DNA from: Leifsonia sp. TF02-11
Lineage (GTDB): Bacteria; Actinomycetota; Actinomycetes; Actinomycetales; Microbacteriaceae
NCBI RefSeq assembly: GCF_017565305.1
Contig: NZ_JAGEKP010000024.1
Location: 62,001-126,000, forward strand
DNA length: 64,000 nucleotides
Direction of reading: 5' to 3'
Both the position numbers and the translations under genes were made by a program. How positions within the stretch are numbered: position 1 is the stretch's first letter; each line of letters opens with the position of its first letter. The notes under the pieces were generated by a model, which saw nothing but the letters and a program-made list of their open reading frames with translations, was not told where the DNA came from and did no database searches. This document shows positions 1-8,325 of this stretch, in pieces.

Positions 1-675
1 TCGCCGGACACGTTCACGGGCCGGGGATGCCCTGCGGTCGCCGACCTCCGTGAGCTCGGCCGCACGATCGCGCTCCTCCACGACTGCGCCGAGCGTTCCG
101 GCGCACCCGCCGGGTACGACCGGCACGCCTGGGACGCCGCCGGTCTCTGCGGCCCGCAGGCGCTCTGGGGAAGTGCCGCGCACCTCCCCGCGCTGTCGGC
201 GGCGCAGCGGACGATACTGGCGGAGGCGGAGGAGGCCGTCGCCCGCGACCTCCACCGCCTCGACCGATCGCCCGCGAGCTACGGGCCGATCCACGCCGAC
301 CTCACCATGGAGAACGTGCTCGTCTCGGGCGGCCGTATCGCCGTCATCGACTTCGACGACTGCGGCGAGGGCTGGTACCTCTTCGACCTGGCGACGGCCT
401 GCTTCTTCCTCACCGGGCACCCGCGCGGCGACCGGCTCGTGACTGCGGTGCTCGACGGCTACCGTGCGCAGCGCCCGCTGACCCGGCGCGATGTGGAGGC
501 CTGGCAGCCGTTGCTGCTCGCCCGCGCACTGTCGTATCTCGCCTGGTCGGTCGACCGTCCCGACGAGGAGGCCACCCGGTTCCACCTCGAGCACCTGCTC
601 CCCCACATCCTCCCCGCCGCCTCGCGCTACGTCGCGACCGGCCGCACCGGCTGGCCCGAGCTCGTCGCCGGCTGA
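1..675 (+). CDS. APH-family small-molecule kinase, 5' end cut off by the window
   Basis: The frame is open from the first base, so the N-terminus lies outside the window; 224 residues are visible. It shows the aminoglycoside-phosphotransferase (APH/choline kinase) fold signature: a catalytic loop HADLTMENVL at visible residues 98-107 and the metal-binding DFDD at 117-120, followed by the helical C-lobe. The family transfers phosphate from ATP to small alcohols or amines, and the substrate cannot be read from sequence. The next gene, 38 bases downstream on the same strand, is a class III aminotransferase. In other organisms kinases of this family phosphorylate hydroxylysine or ethanolamine for class III PLP phospho-lyases, so that pairing is my preferred inference. 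A homoserine-kinase-like or antibiotic-kinase role cannot be excluded. Confidence 0.85.
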   Translation, partial: SPDTFTGRGCPAVADLRELGRTIALLHDCAERSGAPAGYDRHAWDAAGLCGPQALWGSAAHLPALSAAQRTILAEAEEAVARDLHRLDRSPASYGPIHADLTMENVLVSGGRIAVIDFDDCGEGWYLFDLATACFFLTGHPRGDRLVTAVLDGYRAQRPLTRRDVEAWQPLLLARALSYLAWSVDRPDEEATRFHLEHLLPHILPAASRYVATGRTGWPELVAG

Positions 676-713
676 CGACCTCCACGAACCCCGACCCACT
701 TGGAAGCTGCCTC

Positions 714-2006
714 ATGACCGACCTCCTGACCCGCCGATTCGACACCCTCGGCCCCTACAGCCCGCTGTTCTACGACCGGCCGATCGAGTTCGTGCGCGCC
801 GAGGGCGTGTGGCTGACCGACGTGAACGGCGACCGGTACCTCGACGGCTACAACAACGTGCCGCACGTGGGCCACGCGCACCCGCGGGTGGTCGCGGCGA
901 TCGCCGACCAGGCCGCGACGCTCAACATCCACACCCGGTACCTGAACGACCGCGTCGTCGACTACGCCGAGCGGCTGCTGGCGACCTTCGACGACACCAT
1001 CGACCGCATCGTCTTCACGAACAGCGGATCGGAGTCCAACGATCTGGCGTTCCGGATCGCGACGCAGCATTCCGGGGCCTCCGGCATCCTGATCTCGGAC
1101 TTCAGCTACCACGGCCACACCCAAGCGCTCGCGCGTGTGACGACCGGCCTCCGCGCGCACGAGGGCCTCGGCGCGCACGTGCGCACGCTGCGCATCCCCG
1201 ACCTCGACGGGCCGGACCGCGGGCGCGCGGAGGACGCCGTGCTGACGGCTGCGCTGACGGAGGTCGACGAGGCGATCGCCGCGCTGCAGGCGGACGGGCA
1301 CGGCGTCGCGGCCGTGCTGTTCGACTCCCTGTTCTCGACCGAGGGCCTCAACCGGGTGCCGTCCGGCTACGTGAGCGGACTCGCCGAGCGTGTGCGCAGG
1401 GCAGGCGGGCTGGTCGTCGCCGACGAGGTGCAGTCCGGCTTCGGGCGCACCGGCCGCAGTTTCTGGGGCCACCGCAACCACGGCATCGTGCCCGACCTCG
1501 TGACGATGGGCAAGCCGATGGGCAACGGACACCCGCTCGGCGGCGTCGCCCTCCCGGCCGCGCTGCTGGACGAGTTCGGCCCGCGGAACATGTACTTCAA
1601 CACCTTCGGCGGCAACCCGGTCTCCGCGGCGGCCGGGCTGGCGGTGCTCGACGTGCTCCGCGACGAACAGCTGGTCGAGCGCGCGCAGGAGAGCGGTGCC
1701 GTCATCCGGGAGGCCCTGGCCGCGCTCGCATCCTCGCATCCGTGGATCGGCGCACCCAAGGGCGCCGGCCTGTTCTTCGGCGTAGAGGTCTACGACCGCC
1801 CGGCCGAAGCGGCCGACGCACAGCCCGACCCGGCCCGCACCAAGGCGGTCGTGGAGGCCATGCGCGACCGCCACGTGCTGATCAGCCGCATCGGCCGCCA
1901 CGACAGCGTGCTCAAGATGCGCCCGCCGCTGGCGATCGCGGGGGCGGAAGTGGAGGTGCTGCTTGCGGCGTTCGGGGAGGCGCTGGCGGAGGTGGAGCGG
2001 CGGTAA
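714..2006 (+). CDS. Class III PLP-dependent aminotransferase or phospho-lyase
   Basis: This is a 430-residue cytoplasmic enzyme of the ornithine/GABA aminotransferase class (fold type I). The PLP-binding aspartate lies in DEVQSGFGRTG (Asp about 237), and the Schiff-base lysine is Lys267 in TMGKPMGNGHPLGG. The N-terminal 'DVNGDRYLDGYNNVPHVGHAHP' region resembles the AGXT2L subgroup, some of whose members are not transaminases but phospho-lyases for phosphoethanolamine or 5-phosphohydroxylysine. The upstream kinase gene fits such a pair: a kinase makes the phospho-amine and this enzyme eliminates phosphate and ammonia. That role is inference; an ordinary omega-aminotransferase acting on diamines or beta-alanine is the alternative. 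The ATG has only a weak ribosome site (GGAAG), consistent with coupling to the kinase gene. It converges with the permease at 2323. Confidence 0.88.
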   Translation: MTDLLTRRFDTLGPYSPLFYDRPIEFVRAEGVWLTDVNGDRYLDGYNNVPHVGHAHPRVVAAIADQAATLNIHTRYLNDRVVDYAERLLATFDDTIDRIVFTNSGSESNDLAFRIATQHSGASGILISDFSYHGHTQALARVTTGLRAHEGLGAHVRTLRIPDLDGPDRGRAEDAVLTAALTEVDEAIAALQADGHGVAAVLFDSLFSTEGLNRVPSGYVSGLAERVRRAGGLVVADEVQSGFGRTGRSFWGHRNHGIVPDLVTMGKPMGNGHPLGGVALPAALLDEFGPRNMYFNTFGGNPVSAAAGLAVLDVLRDEQLVERAQESGAVIREALAALASSHPWIGAPKGAGLFFGVEVYDRPAEAADAQPDPARTKAVVEAMRDRHVLISRIGRHDSVLKMRPPLAIAGAEVEVLLAAFGEALAEVERR

Positions 2007-2135
2007 CGGCCGCCTCCGCCCCGCGCCGCCTCGCCGCAGTCCCCGCGCCCCGCGCCCCTTCGCCGCAAGCTCCGCGCCTCCGCGACGCCTCGCCGCGCTC
2101 CCGCCCCTCGCTCCCGCCCCCTCGCCCCCCTGGAC
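2007..2135 (+). other. C-rich, G-poor intergenic stretch (possible Rho-loading region)
   Basis: Immediately after the aminotransferase stop, about 130 bases are made of runs such as GCCTCGCCGC and CCCGCGCCCC, with far more C than G on the + strand. Imperfect copies of CTCGCCGC/TTCGCCGC recur. No gene is visible. C-over-G bubbles downstream of genes are typical of Rho-dependent termination regions, and two hairpins follow directly. The function is inferred from composition only. Confidence 0.35.
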
Positions 2136-2146
2136 AATCGAGGGGC

Positions 2147-2187
2147 ACGCAAACGCCCCCAAAGCCACGCTTCGGGGCCGCTTGCGT
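2147..2187. terminator. Imperfect hairpin between convergent genes
   Basis: Two 19-base arms (2147-2165 and 2169-2187) pair with three mismatches around a 3-base CAC loop. It sits between the convergent aminotransferase and permease genes and begins with the same ACGCAAACGCCCCC sequence as the hairpin at 2256, so the two look duplicated. A bidirectional terminator is the likely role; there is no long U tract. Confidence 0.6.
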
Positions 2188-2255
2188 TCCCTCGTCTCTC
2201 GAACCCCGGCGCCATCACGAGCAGAGGTACCGCCCATCCGATAGGGCCACGCAAA

Positions 2256-2282
2256 CGCCCCCGGAACCACGTTCCGGGGGCG
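2256..2282. terminator. Perfect 12-bp hairpin between convergent genes
   Basis: The arms CGCCCCCGGAAC (2256-2267) and GTTCCGGGGGCG (2271-2282) are perfectly complementary around the loop CAC. The element lies 41 bases past the stop of the leftward permease and can form on both strands, so it probably stops transcription from both sides. It shares the leading GCAAACGCCCCC with the hairpin at 2147. Confidence 0.7.
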
Positions 2283-2322
2283 CCCACGTGCCCTTCGGCA
2301 CCGAGAGGACGATCAGCCCGCG

Positions 2323-3839
2323 CTACAGCTCCGGCGCGTTCTGCTCCTCGGTGCCGTGGCCGATCTGCGCGTAGACGCGCGGGTTGCGGCGCTTGAGGAT
2401 GTAGCCCCAGGCGATCCCGACAACGCCGGCGAGGATCACGATCGCCGGGAGGAGGAACGTGGTCGCCGACGGCGGTGCGGTCGGGTCGCTGGTCAGGAGG
2501 GTGTTGAAGTAGACGACGATCAGGATGAAGACCACCGTCAGGCCGATTCCCGAGACCACCGGCGCGACGACCCGCTGCCAGACGCCCAGGCCGTGGCTCG
2601 AGCGGCGGAAGAAGCCGACGACCGCGAACGAGACGATCGCCATCAGCAGCACCAGGCCGAGGGCGCCGGTGTTGGTGAGCCAGGAGAACAGCGTGAGCAC
2701 CGGGAAGAGGATCGCCGGGGCTCCCTTCGGCGGCACCCAGCCGACGCTGGCGATCGCGAACGCGGCGATCACGACCAGGGCGAGGACGGTCTGGGTCAGC
2801 GAGCCCGCCCACGGCGCCCGGCTGTGCGTGCGCACGCGCGCCAGCCACGACGGCAGCACGCCCTCGCGGCCCAACGAGAAGAAGTAGCGCGCGACGGCGT
2901 TGTGGAAGCTGACCAGCGACGCGAACAGGCTGGTGATGAAGAGCACCTGGGCGATGTCGCTGATCAGCACACCGACGTTCGACTCGAGGAACGAGAAGAT
3001 CAGGTTCGGGCCCTGTTCGGTGGAGTCCTTGATCACCTTGCTGGGGCCGGAGGCGATCGTCATCGCCCAGGAGGACAGCGCGTAGAAGAGCGCGATGACC
3101 GCGACGGCCGTGTAGGTTGCGCGGGCGACCGTTCGCTTCGGGTCCTTGGCCTCCTCGCCGTAGATCGCGGCGCCCTCGAAGCCCATGAAGGCGGCGATGC
3201 CGAACGCGAACACCGCTCCGATGCCGGGCACGAACAGCGCGGACGGGCTGAGGGCCTGGCCGCTGACGCCCTCCGGCGCCACGACGAACGCCGAGATGTC
3301 GTAGACGATGACCACCAGGAACTCGAGCGCGACGAGCACGCCGAGCACCTTCGCCGACAGGTCGACCCGGTTCACGCCGAGAATGCCGACGATCGCGATG
3401 CACACGATGATCGGCAGCCACCAGGGCAGGTCCCAGCCGAACTTGGTGTTCAGCAGGGAGGCGACCTGATAGCCGAACAGCCCGTACACGCCGATCTGCA
3501 TCGCGTTGTACGACACGAGCGCCACGATCGAGACGCCGACGCCGGCGGGCGCCCGATCCCTTGCGACACGTACGAGTAGAACGCGCCGGCGTTGGTGACG
3601 TAGCGGCTCATCGCGGCGTAGCCGACGGCGAAGATCGCGAGCACCGCGCCGAGCAGCAGGAAGGACAGCGGCACGCCGAGCACGCCGGTGACGGCGAAGG
3701 TCGTCGTGACGCCACCCGCCAGGACCGTCAGCGGCGCGGAGGCCGCGACGATCATGAAGGTGACGGCGGGCACGCCGAGCCGGCGGTGGGCGGCGGGATG
3801 GGGAGCTGCGCTGACGGCGGTGTCAGAGGTTGAGGTCAC
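2323..3839 (-). pseudogene. APC-family amino-acid permease with a one-base frameshift
   Basis: Two reading frames together make a full-length APC (amino acid-polyamine-organocation) permease of about 505 residues with 12 predicted membrane helices. The N-terminal frame starts at GTG 3839 behind a good GAGGAG (3847-3852) and reads to the motif YVSQGIGRP near 3550. The rest continues in another frame from GVGVSIVALVSYNAM onward to 2323. One missing G in the run around 3545-3552 explains the break: CGCCCG-CCGGC on the coding strand would read R-P-A-G-V-G if it were CGCCCGGCCGGC. Both halves are well conserved, so this is either a very recent inactivation or a sequencing error in a GC run. If intact it would import an amino acid or amine. 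It is convergent with the kinase/aminotransferase pair, which may use the same substrate. Confidence 0.75.
3541..3556 (-). other. Frameshift site in the APC permease
   Basis: The conserved protein sequence crosses from one leftward frame to another within these bases, which contain a GCCGGCGGGCGCCC tract. A single extra G here restores one continuous permease. The alternative, a shorter protein starting at ATG 3525, would lack the first three membrane helices and has no ribosome site. Confidence 0.75.
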
Positions 3840-3846
3840 GGGGGTT

Positions 3847-3852
3847 CTCCTC
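3847..3852 (-). promoter_or_regulatory. Ribosome site fixing the GTG start of the permease
   Basis: GAGGAG on the minus strand ends seven bases before GTG 3839, which opens the N-terminal half of the frameshifted permease. This supports the long form of the protein. Confidence 0.7.
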
Positions 3853-4035
3853 GATGGGACGCGCTCACGGGATGCGCGATTGAACACGATCCAACCGCGC
3901 GCGGGCTCGCGGCGCTTGCCCGCCGGTGCACGGCGGTTGACCACAGCGGAACAGTCCAGACGGCACGAATTCGGTCCAGGGCCGACGAGACGGCGGGGTT
4001 TCCGCCGCCTCGGCGGGTGGTGACAGGATGGGGCG

Positions 4036-4575
4036 GTGACTTCGCTGCAGACGCTCGACGATGCCGACCGTCGAGCCGTGGCCGGGTGGGCGGCCGACTG
4101 CGCGGAGCGCGTGCTCGGACTGTTCGAGGCGGAGGCTCCGGGCGACCGCACGCCGCGGGAGGCGATCGAACGCGCGCGGGCGTACTCGCGGGGCGAGCTC
4201 GACGCGGCCGGCGAGATCAAGCGCCGCTTCGTCGCCGGCCGGGCGGCCGGCGCGGCGACCACACAGGCCGGCGTGTCCGCGGCCCGCGCTGCCGCACAGG
4301 CGGCCGCCGTCGCGCACGTTGGCTCGCACGCGCTGGGCGCGGCCGCGTACGCCGCCCGGGCCGCTGCTCTCGCCTCGCCCGATGATCCCGACGCGTTCGA
4401 CGACGAGCTCCGCTGGCAGCTGGACCGCATGACAGGCGACGTCCGCGCGGCGCTCCGCTCGCTCCCGCCCCTGGGCGCGGACCGCGCCGGACCGCTCGGG
4501 CCGGGTCTGCTGGCCTCCGGGATGCTCGGCGAGGCGATCCGGCGGATCCAGGAGGCTCTGGGCACGCCGGAGTGA
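4036..4575 (+). CDS. Imm5-like putative immunity-fold protein
   Basis: This 179-residue alanine-rich protein has no signal peptide or membrane segment. The opening (ADCAERVLGLFEAEAPGDRTPREAIE, described here in parts) with 'AADCAERVLGLFE' followed by 'TPREAIERARAYSRGE' matches the Imm5-like family, whose members often lie near polymorphic-toxin genes but are also common as orphans in actinobacteria. No toxin gene is visible nearby, so an immunity role is not supported by context. The rest is predicted to be helical, with an Ala-rich hairpin (residues about 70-115). The GTG start has no clear Shine-Dalgarno; CAGGAT at 4024-4029 sits exactly six bases before it, fitting a leaderless transcript. 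It is divergent from the permease and convergent with the IclR gene. Confidence 0.6.
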   Translation: MTSLQTLDDADRRAVAGWAADCAERVLGLFEAEAPGDRTPREAIERARAYSRGELDAAGEIKRRFVAGRAAGAATTQAGVSAARAAAQAAAVAHVGSHALGAAAYAARAAALASPDDPDAFDDELRWQLDRMTGDVRAALRSLPPLGADRAGPLGPGLLASGMLGEAIRRIQEALGTPE

Positions 4576-4598
4576 CATGCCCCAGCGCAGCCTGCCCC

Positions 4599-5267
4599 TC
4601 AGCGCAGCGCGCGCACGATCCGTTCGGCGGCGGCGGTCAGGGTCGCCGCGATCGCGTCGACCTCGTACTCGTGGGTGATGTAGACCACCGCCAGTGACGA
4701 CGGCGTGCCGTCGGGCACCCGCAGCGGAACGGCGACGGACGACAATCCGGGGATGATCTCGTCGCTGCTGACCTCGAAGGCGCGCGGCGGGTGCGCGACG
4801 GGATCGAGCTGCGAGCGGATGACCCGGCCCGGCGCTCCGCGGTCGATCGAGTGCCTGCTGCCCGGCCGCTGGGCGACCGTCGCGTCGACGCCGCGCGGCT
4901 CCGCGGTGGAGAGCGTCACAGCGGCCTCCCCGTCGAAGGCGACCACGAACGCCGTCATGCCCAGACCGTCGGCCAATTCGGCGAGCACCGGCGCCGCCGC
5001 GACGTGCAGGGCGCGCGCGACGTTGCGGGCGAGGGCGACCAGGCGGACGCCGAGCTCCAGTTCGCCGGATGCCGTCCGGAGCACGAACCCGTGCGACTCG
5101 AGCGTGCGGACCAGTCGGTACACCATCGAGCGATGGAGACCCATCCGGGCGGACAGGTCGGCGACGGTGAGCGGCGTGGGCGACTCGCCGATCAGGGCGA
5201 GGACGGTCAGACCCCGCGCGAGGGTTTGCGACCCGCCGTCCGCGCCCGTGGTGCGCTGCTGCGCCAT
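4599..5267 (-). CDS. IclR-family transcriptional regulator
   Basis: At 222 residues it is slightly shorter than the usual 240-270. Residues about 12-75 form the IclR winged helix ('TLARGLTVLALIGESPTPLTVADLSARMG' region, with the recognition helix in HRSMVYRLVRTL). Residues 85-220 are the GAF-like effector domain with the 'GLSSVAVPLR' strand typical of the family. IclR proteins bind aromatic acids or small metabolites and control the adjacent operon. The neighbour is a divergently transcribed aromatic FAD-hydroxylase at 5449, which is the probable target. The ATG start is supported by GGGAGG five bases upstream. The effector is unknown. Confidence 0.88.
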   Translation of the reverse strand: MAQQRTTGADGGSQTLARGLTVLALIGESPTPLTVADLSARMGLHRSMVYRLVRTLESHGFVLRTASGELELGVRLVALARNVARALHVAAAPVLAELADGLGMTAFVVAFDGEAAVTLSTAEPRGVDATVAQRPGSRHSIDRGAPGRVIRSQLDPVAHPPRAFEVSSDEIIPGLSSVAVPLRVPDGTPSSLAVVYITHEYEVDAIAATLTAAAERIVRALR

Positions 5268-5440
5268 CGCGACCTCCCTGTTGCCGGACTCACTGGTCCC
5301 CTACGAGCGTGCTGCTCCACTGGCTTGCTGATCCATCGGCCTGTTGCTCCACCGAGAGCGACGAGTTAGCCTTGTAGCGATTATTAGACCGCTGTTTCAA
5401 CTATAGAGACACAAGGCTCCCGGCACAACGGTCGTCATTC

Positions 5441-5448
5441 GAGGAGGA
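5441..5448 (+). promoter_or_regulatory. Ribosome site that favours a downstream GTG start
   Basis: GAGGAGGA directly abuts the ATG at 5449, leaving almost no spacer for initiation. The in-frame GTG at 5455 (Met-Ser-Val becomes fMet from Val3) lies seven bases from AGGAGG, the ideal distance. The monooxygenase is therefore probably two residues shorter than the longest frame. Confidence 0.55.
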
Positions 5449-7419
5449 ATGAGCGTGCAGATCCACTACCGCGGCTACGAGTCCGGCGATCCCCGCATCA
5501 GGCCGGCGGCCGGTCACGGCGTTGATCGCCCGCGCGAGCTGCCGGACGAGATGGACGTGCTCATCGTCGGCACCGGCCCGGCCGCCGCGGTCGTCACGGC
5601 GCAGCTCTCGCGGTTCCCCTCCATCGACGCGCGGGCCATCGAGAAGCGCCCGGGGCGACTGGAGGTCGGCCAGGCCGACGGCATCCAGGCGCGCTCGGTC
5701 GAGACCTTCCAGGCGTTCGGCTTCGCCGGCGAGGTCATCGAAGAGGCCTACCGCAACGTCGAGATGTGCTTCTGGAAGCCCGACCCGGCCGACCCCTCCC
5801 GCATCGTGCGCGCCTCCCGGGCGCCGGACGACGCGACGGGGATCAGCGAGTTCCCGCACATCTACGTCAACCAGTCGCGCATCCTCGACTACTTCCTCCG
5901 CGACGCCGAACGCGCACCCGGCCGCATCGTGCCCGACTACGGCATCGAGTTCGTGGACTGCGAGATCGACCCCTCAGCCGCCTATCCGGTCAGCGCGCGC
6001 ATCCGCTACTGCCACGGGCCGCGCTCGGGCGAGGAGCGCACGGTGCGAGCCAAGTATCTGGTCGGCGGCGACGGCGCCCGCAGCAGCGTGCGCACCGCGC
6101 TCGGCCACCGCTTGCACGGCGACGCCTCGATGCACGCCTGGGGTGTCATGGACATCCTGGCGAACACCGACTTCCCCGACATCCAGGTGAAGTGCTCGAT
6201 CCAGTCGCACGATGAGGGCAACATCCTGCTCATCCCGCGCGAGGGCGGCTACCTGGCACGCATGTACGTCGATCTCGGCGAGGTCGACGAGGCCAACCCC
6301 GGCGCCGTGCGGGCCACCCCGATCGAGGACATGATCGCCAAGGCCAACCGCATCCTGCATCCCTACACGCTCGACGTGAAGGCCGTGACCTGGTGGTCGG
6401 TCTACGAGGTGGCGCACCGCATCACCGACGGCTTCGACGATGTGCCTCCGGAGCTGACCGGAGAGCGGCACCCGCACGCGTTCATCATGGGCGACGCGTG
6501 CCACACGCACTCGGCCAAGGCCGGGCAGGGGATGAACGTGTCCATCCAGGACGGCTTCAACCTGGGCTGGAAGCTCGCCGCCGTGCTGGAGAGCCGGGCC
6601 CCCGAGGAGTTGCTGGACACCTACGCCGCCGAGCGCAAGGTGATCGCGCAGAACCTCATCGACTTCGACCGGGAGTGGTCGGGCATGATGGCCAAGCCGG
6701 TCGACGACTGGGAGGACCCGTCCGAGCTCGAGCACTGGTATGTGAAGACGATGGAGTTCCCCGCCGGCTTCATGACGCAGTACGAGGAGTCGCTGATCAC
6801 CCTCGGCACCGAGCACCAGGACCTGGCGCCCGGATTCCCCGTCGGCAAGCGGTTCAAGTCGGCGGAGGTCATCCGGCGCGCCGACAACCGCTGGCGGCAT
6901 CTCGGGCACTTCCACGAGGCCGACGGCCGCTGGCGCGTCTACGTCTTCGCCGACGCCGCGGCCCCCGCACTCGCCGGGACGCCCACCGCCGACTTCGCCG
7001 AGTGGTGGGCGACCGACCCGGCGTCGCCGTGGGTGCGGTACACCCCGGCGGGAGGCGACGACGACGCCGTGTTCGACACCAAGGTGATCTACCGGCAGGA
7101 CTACACCGAGGTGGAGCCGACGTCCGTGCCCCGCGCGTTCCAGCCGACCAAGGTGCCGTACGGCCTCCGCGACCTCAACCAGATCTTCGCGGCGGGCCAC
7201 GGCCGCGACATCCACCGCGACCGCGGGATCGGTGCGGCCGGCGCCATTGTCGTCGTTCGCCCCGACCAGTACGTCGCCGCCGTCCTCCCGCTGACCGCCC
7301 GCGCCGAGCTGAGCGACTTCTTCGCACGGCACCTGATCGAGCCGGATCGGCGCCTGGCCGACGTCGGCCACGACACCCCTCGGGAGATCGAGATCGGCGC
7401 GCGCATCCCCCTCAACTGA
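5449..7419 (+). CDS. FAD-dependent aromatic hydroxylase, phenol 2-monooxygenase family
   Basis: This 656-residue flavoprotein hydroxylase has the dinucleotide-binding motif IVGTGPAAAVV at residues about 40-50, the DG motif in VGGDGARSSVR (about 206-216), and the FAD/ribityl motif GDACHTHSAKAGQGMN (about 347-362), which is nearly identical to phenol hydroxylase and 3-hydroxybenzoate 4-monooxygenase. The C-terminal 170 residues form the thioredoxin-like dimerisation domain of this subfamily, ending in 'DIHRDRGIGAAGAIVVVRPDQYVAAVLPL'-type sequence. It uses NAD(P)H and O2 to hydroxylate a phenolic ring; the exact substrate cannot be read. The divergent IclR gene is the likely regulator. No ring-cleavage gene is adjacent, so the pathway is completed elsewhere. 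The start is probably GTG 5455 on ribosome-site spacing. Confidence 0.88.
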   Translation: MSVQIHYRGYESGDPRIRPAAGHGVDRPRELPDEMDVLIVGTGPAAAVVTAQLSRFPSIDARAIEKRPGRLEVGQADGIQARSVETFQAFGFAGEVIEEAYRNVEMCFWKPDPADPSRIVRASRAPDDATGISEFPHIYVNQSRILDYFLRDAERAPGRIVPDYGIEFVDCEIDPSAAYPVSARIRYCHGPRSGEERTVRAKYLVGGDGARSSVRTALGHRLHGDASMHAWGVMDILANTDFPDIQVKCSIQSHDEGNILLIPREGGYLARMYVDLGEVDEANPGAVRATPIEDMIAKANRILHPYTLDVKAVTWWSVYEVAHRITDGFDDVPPELTGERHPHAFIMGDACHTHSAKAGQGMNVSIQDGFNLGWKLAAVLESRAPEELLDTYAAERKVIAQNLIDFDREWSGMMAKPVDDWEDPSELEHWYVKTMEFPAGFMTQYEESLITLGTEHQDLAPGFPVGKRFKSAEVIRRADNRWRHLGHFHEADGRWRVYVFADAAAPALAGTPTADFAEWWATDPASPWVRYTPAGGDDDAVFDTKVIYRQDYTEVEPTSVPRAFQPTKVPYGLRDLNQIFAAGHGRDIHRDRGIGAAGAIVVVRPDQYVAAVLPLTARAELSDFFARHLIEPDRRLADVGHDTPREIEIGARIPLN

Positions 7420-7426
7420 CCACCGT

Positions 7427-7484
7427 CGAGACGTGAGTAGTCGCGGAAATCGGCTCCCCGATTCCGGCGATCACTCACGTCTCG
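7427..7484. terminator. Long bidirectional hairpin containing a recurrent intergenic repeat
   Basis: The arms 7427-7453 and 7458-7484 pair over 27 bases with a few mismatches around CTCC. The outer 12 bases (CGAGACGTGAGT) are perfect. It fills the gap between the convergent monooxygenase and SDR genes, so it should terminate both. The arm TCGAGACGTGAGTAGTCGCG recurs, 18 of 20 identical, at 39090-39109, which suggests a dispersed repeat family. Confidence 0.8.
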
Positions 7485-7486
7485 GC

Positions 7487-8278
7487 CTAGAGGAGGCCGG
7501 TGAGGACGCCGCCGTCGGCGCGGATGGCCGCTCCGTTGGTGGCGGAGGCCAGCGGGCTCGCCAGGTAGGCGACCAGCGACGCCAGCTCCGTCGGCTCGAG
7601 GAACCGCTCGAGCAGGGTGGTGCGGTTCTGCCCGATGATCGCGGCCTTCACCGCGTCGACCGGCGCGGACTGCGCTGCCGCGATCGACTCGACCGTGGCG
7701 GCGACGCCGTCCGAGTAGGTCGGCCCGCCGAGCACCGTGTTGACCGTCACCGCCGTGCCCCGCGTGAGCTTGGCGAGCCCGTTGCCGAGGGCGATCATCG
7801 CCGCCTTCGTCACGCCGTAGTGGATCATGTCGGCCGGCACGTTCACACCCGACTCGCTGCTGACGAACACGACGCGGCCGGAGCCGCGCTCGAGCATGCC
7901 CGGCAGCAGGTGCCGCGACAGCCGGACGCCGCTCATCAGGTTGACCTCCAGGTAGCGGGCCCACTCGTCGTCGGTCACGTCGGCGAACGGCGCCAGGCCG
8001 AACACACCGACGTTGTTGACGAGGATGTCGACCGCGCCCAGCCTCTCCAGGAGCGCGTCCACCTGGGCGGGGTTGCCGAAGTCGGCGGCCAGCCCGGAGT
8101 GCTCGGCGCCGGGGTGCGCGCTCCGGAGTCTGGCGACCGCCGCCGCGACAGCCTCCTCTCCGCGCCCGTTCACGATGACGCGCACGCCCTCCGCGGCGAG
8201 CGCCGAGGCCACCGCGTAGCCGATCCCCTGTGTCGAACCGCTGACGAACGCCGTCTTCCCACGCAGCTGCAGATCCAT
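7487..8278 (-). CDS. Short-chain dehydrogenase/reductase (classical SDR)
   Basis: The protein has 263 residues with a full Rossmann fold. The nucleotide motif is SGSTQGIG (about 13-20), the structural motif is NNVG in place of the usual NNAG (about 88-91), and the catalytic residues are Ser in VSSESG (about 140) and Tyr/Lys in YGVTK (about 153-157). It is NAD(P)-dependent and oxidises an alcohol or reduces a ketone; the substrate is unknown. An insertion rich in Ala/Val (residues about 190-225) gives an active-site lid. The start ATG is preceded by AAGGAG at five bases. A MarR gene faces it across an 81-base gap holding two matching palindromes, so the SDR is probably repressed by that MarR and induced by a small molecule. 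Confidence 0.9.
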   Translation of the reverse strand: MDLQLRGKTAFVSGSTQGIGYAVASALAAEGVRVIVNGRGEEAVAAAVARLRSAHPGAEHSGLAADFGNPAQVDALLERLGAVDILVNNVGVFGLAPFADVTDDEWARYLEVNLMSGVRLSRHLLPGMLERGSGRVVFVSSESGVNVPADMIHYGVTKAAMIALGNGLAKLTRGTAVTVNTVLGGPTYSDGVAATVESIAAAQSAPVDAVKAAIIGQNRTTLLERFLEPTELASLVAYLASPLASATNGAAIRADGGVLTGLL

Positions 8279-8293
8279 CTCGTCTCCTTCGAG

Positions 8294-8313
8294 TCACTTG
8301 CTCAGGAAAGTCA
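8294..8313. promoter_or_regulatory. MarR-type operator 1
   Basis: TCACTTGCTCAGGAAAGTCA contains arms ACTTGC and GAAAGT separated by four bases, with one mismatch to a perfect palindrome. It lies just upstream of the SDR start and is the sister of the better palindrome at 8326. Centre-to-centre distance is 32 bp, about three helical turns. Confidence 0.65.
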
Positions 8314-8325
8314 CGGTACGTGAGA

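Noticed and set aside
2323-3525. A shorter, intact permease starting at ATG 3525
   Set aside because: It would lack the first three membrane helices; those are encoded in another frame directly upstream with a proper GTG and ribosome site, so a frameshift is the better explanation.
4036-4575. Toxin-immunity locus
   Set aside because: The protein looks Imm5-like, but no polymorphic toxin, secretion signal or other immunity gene is nearby.
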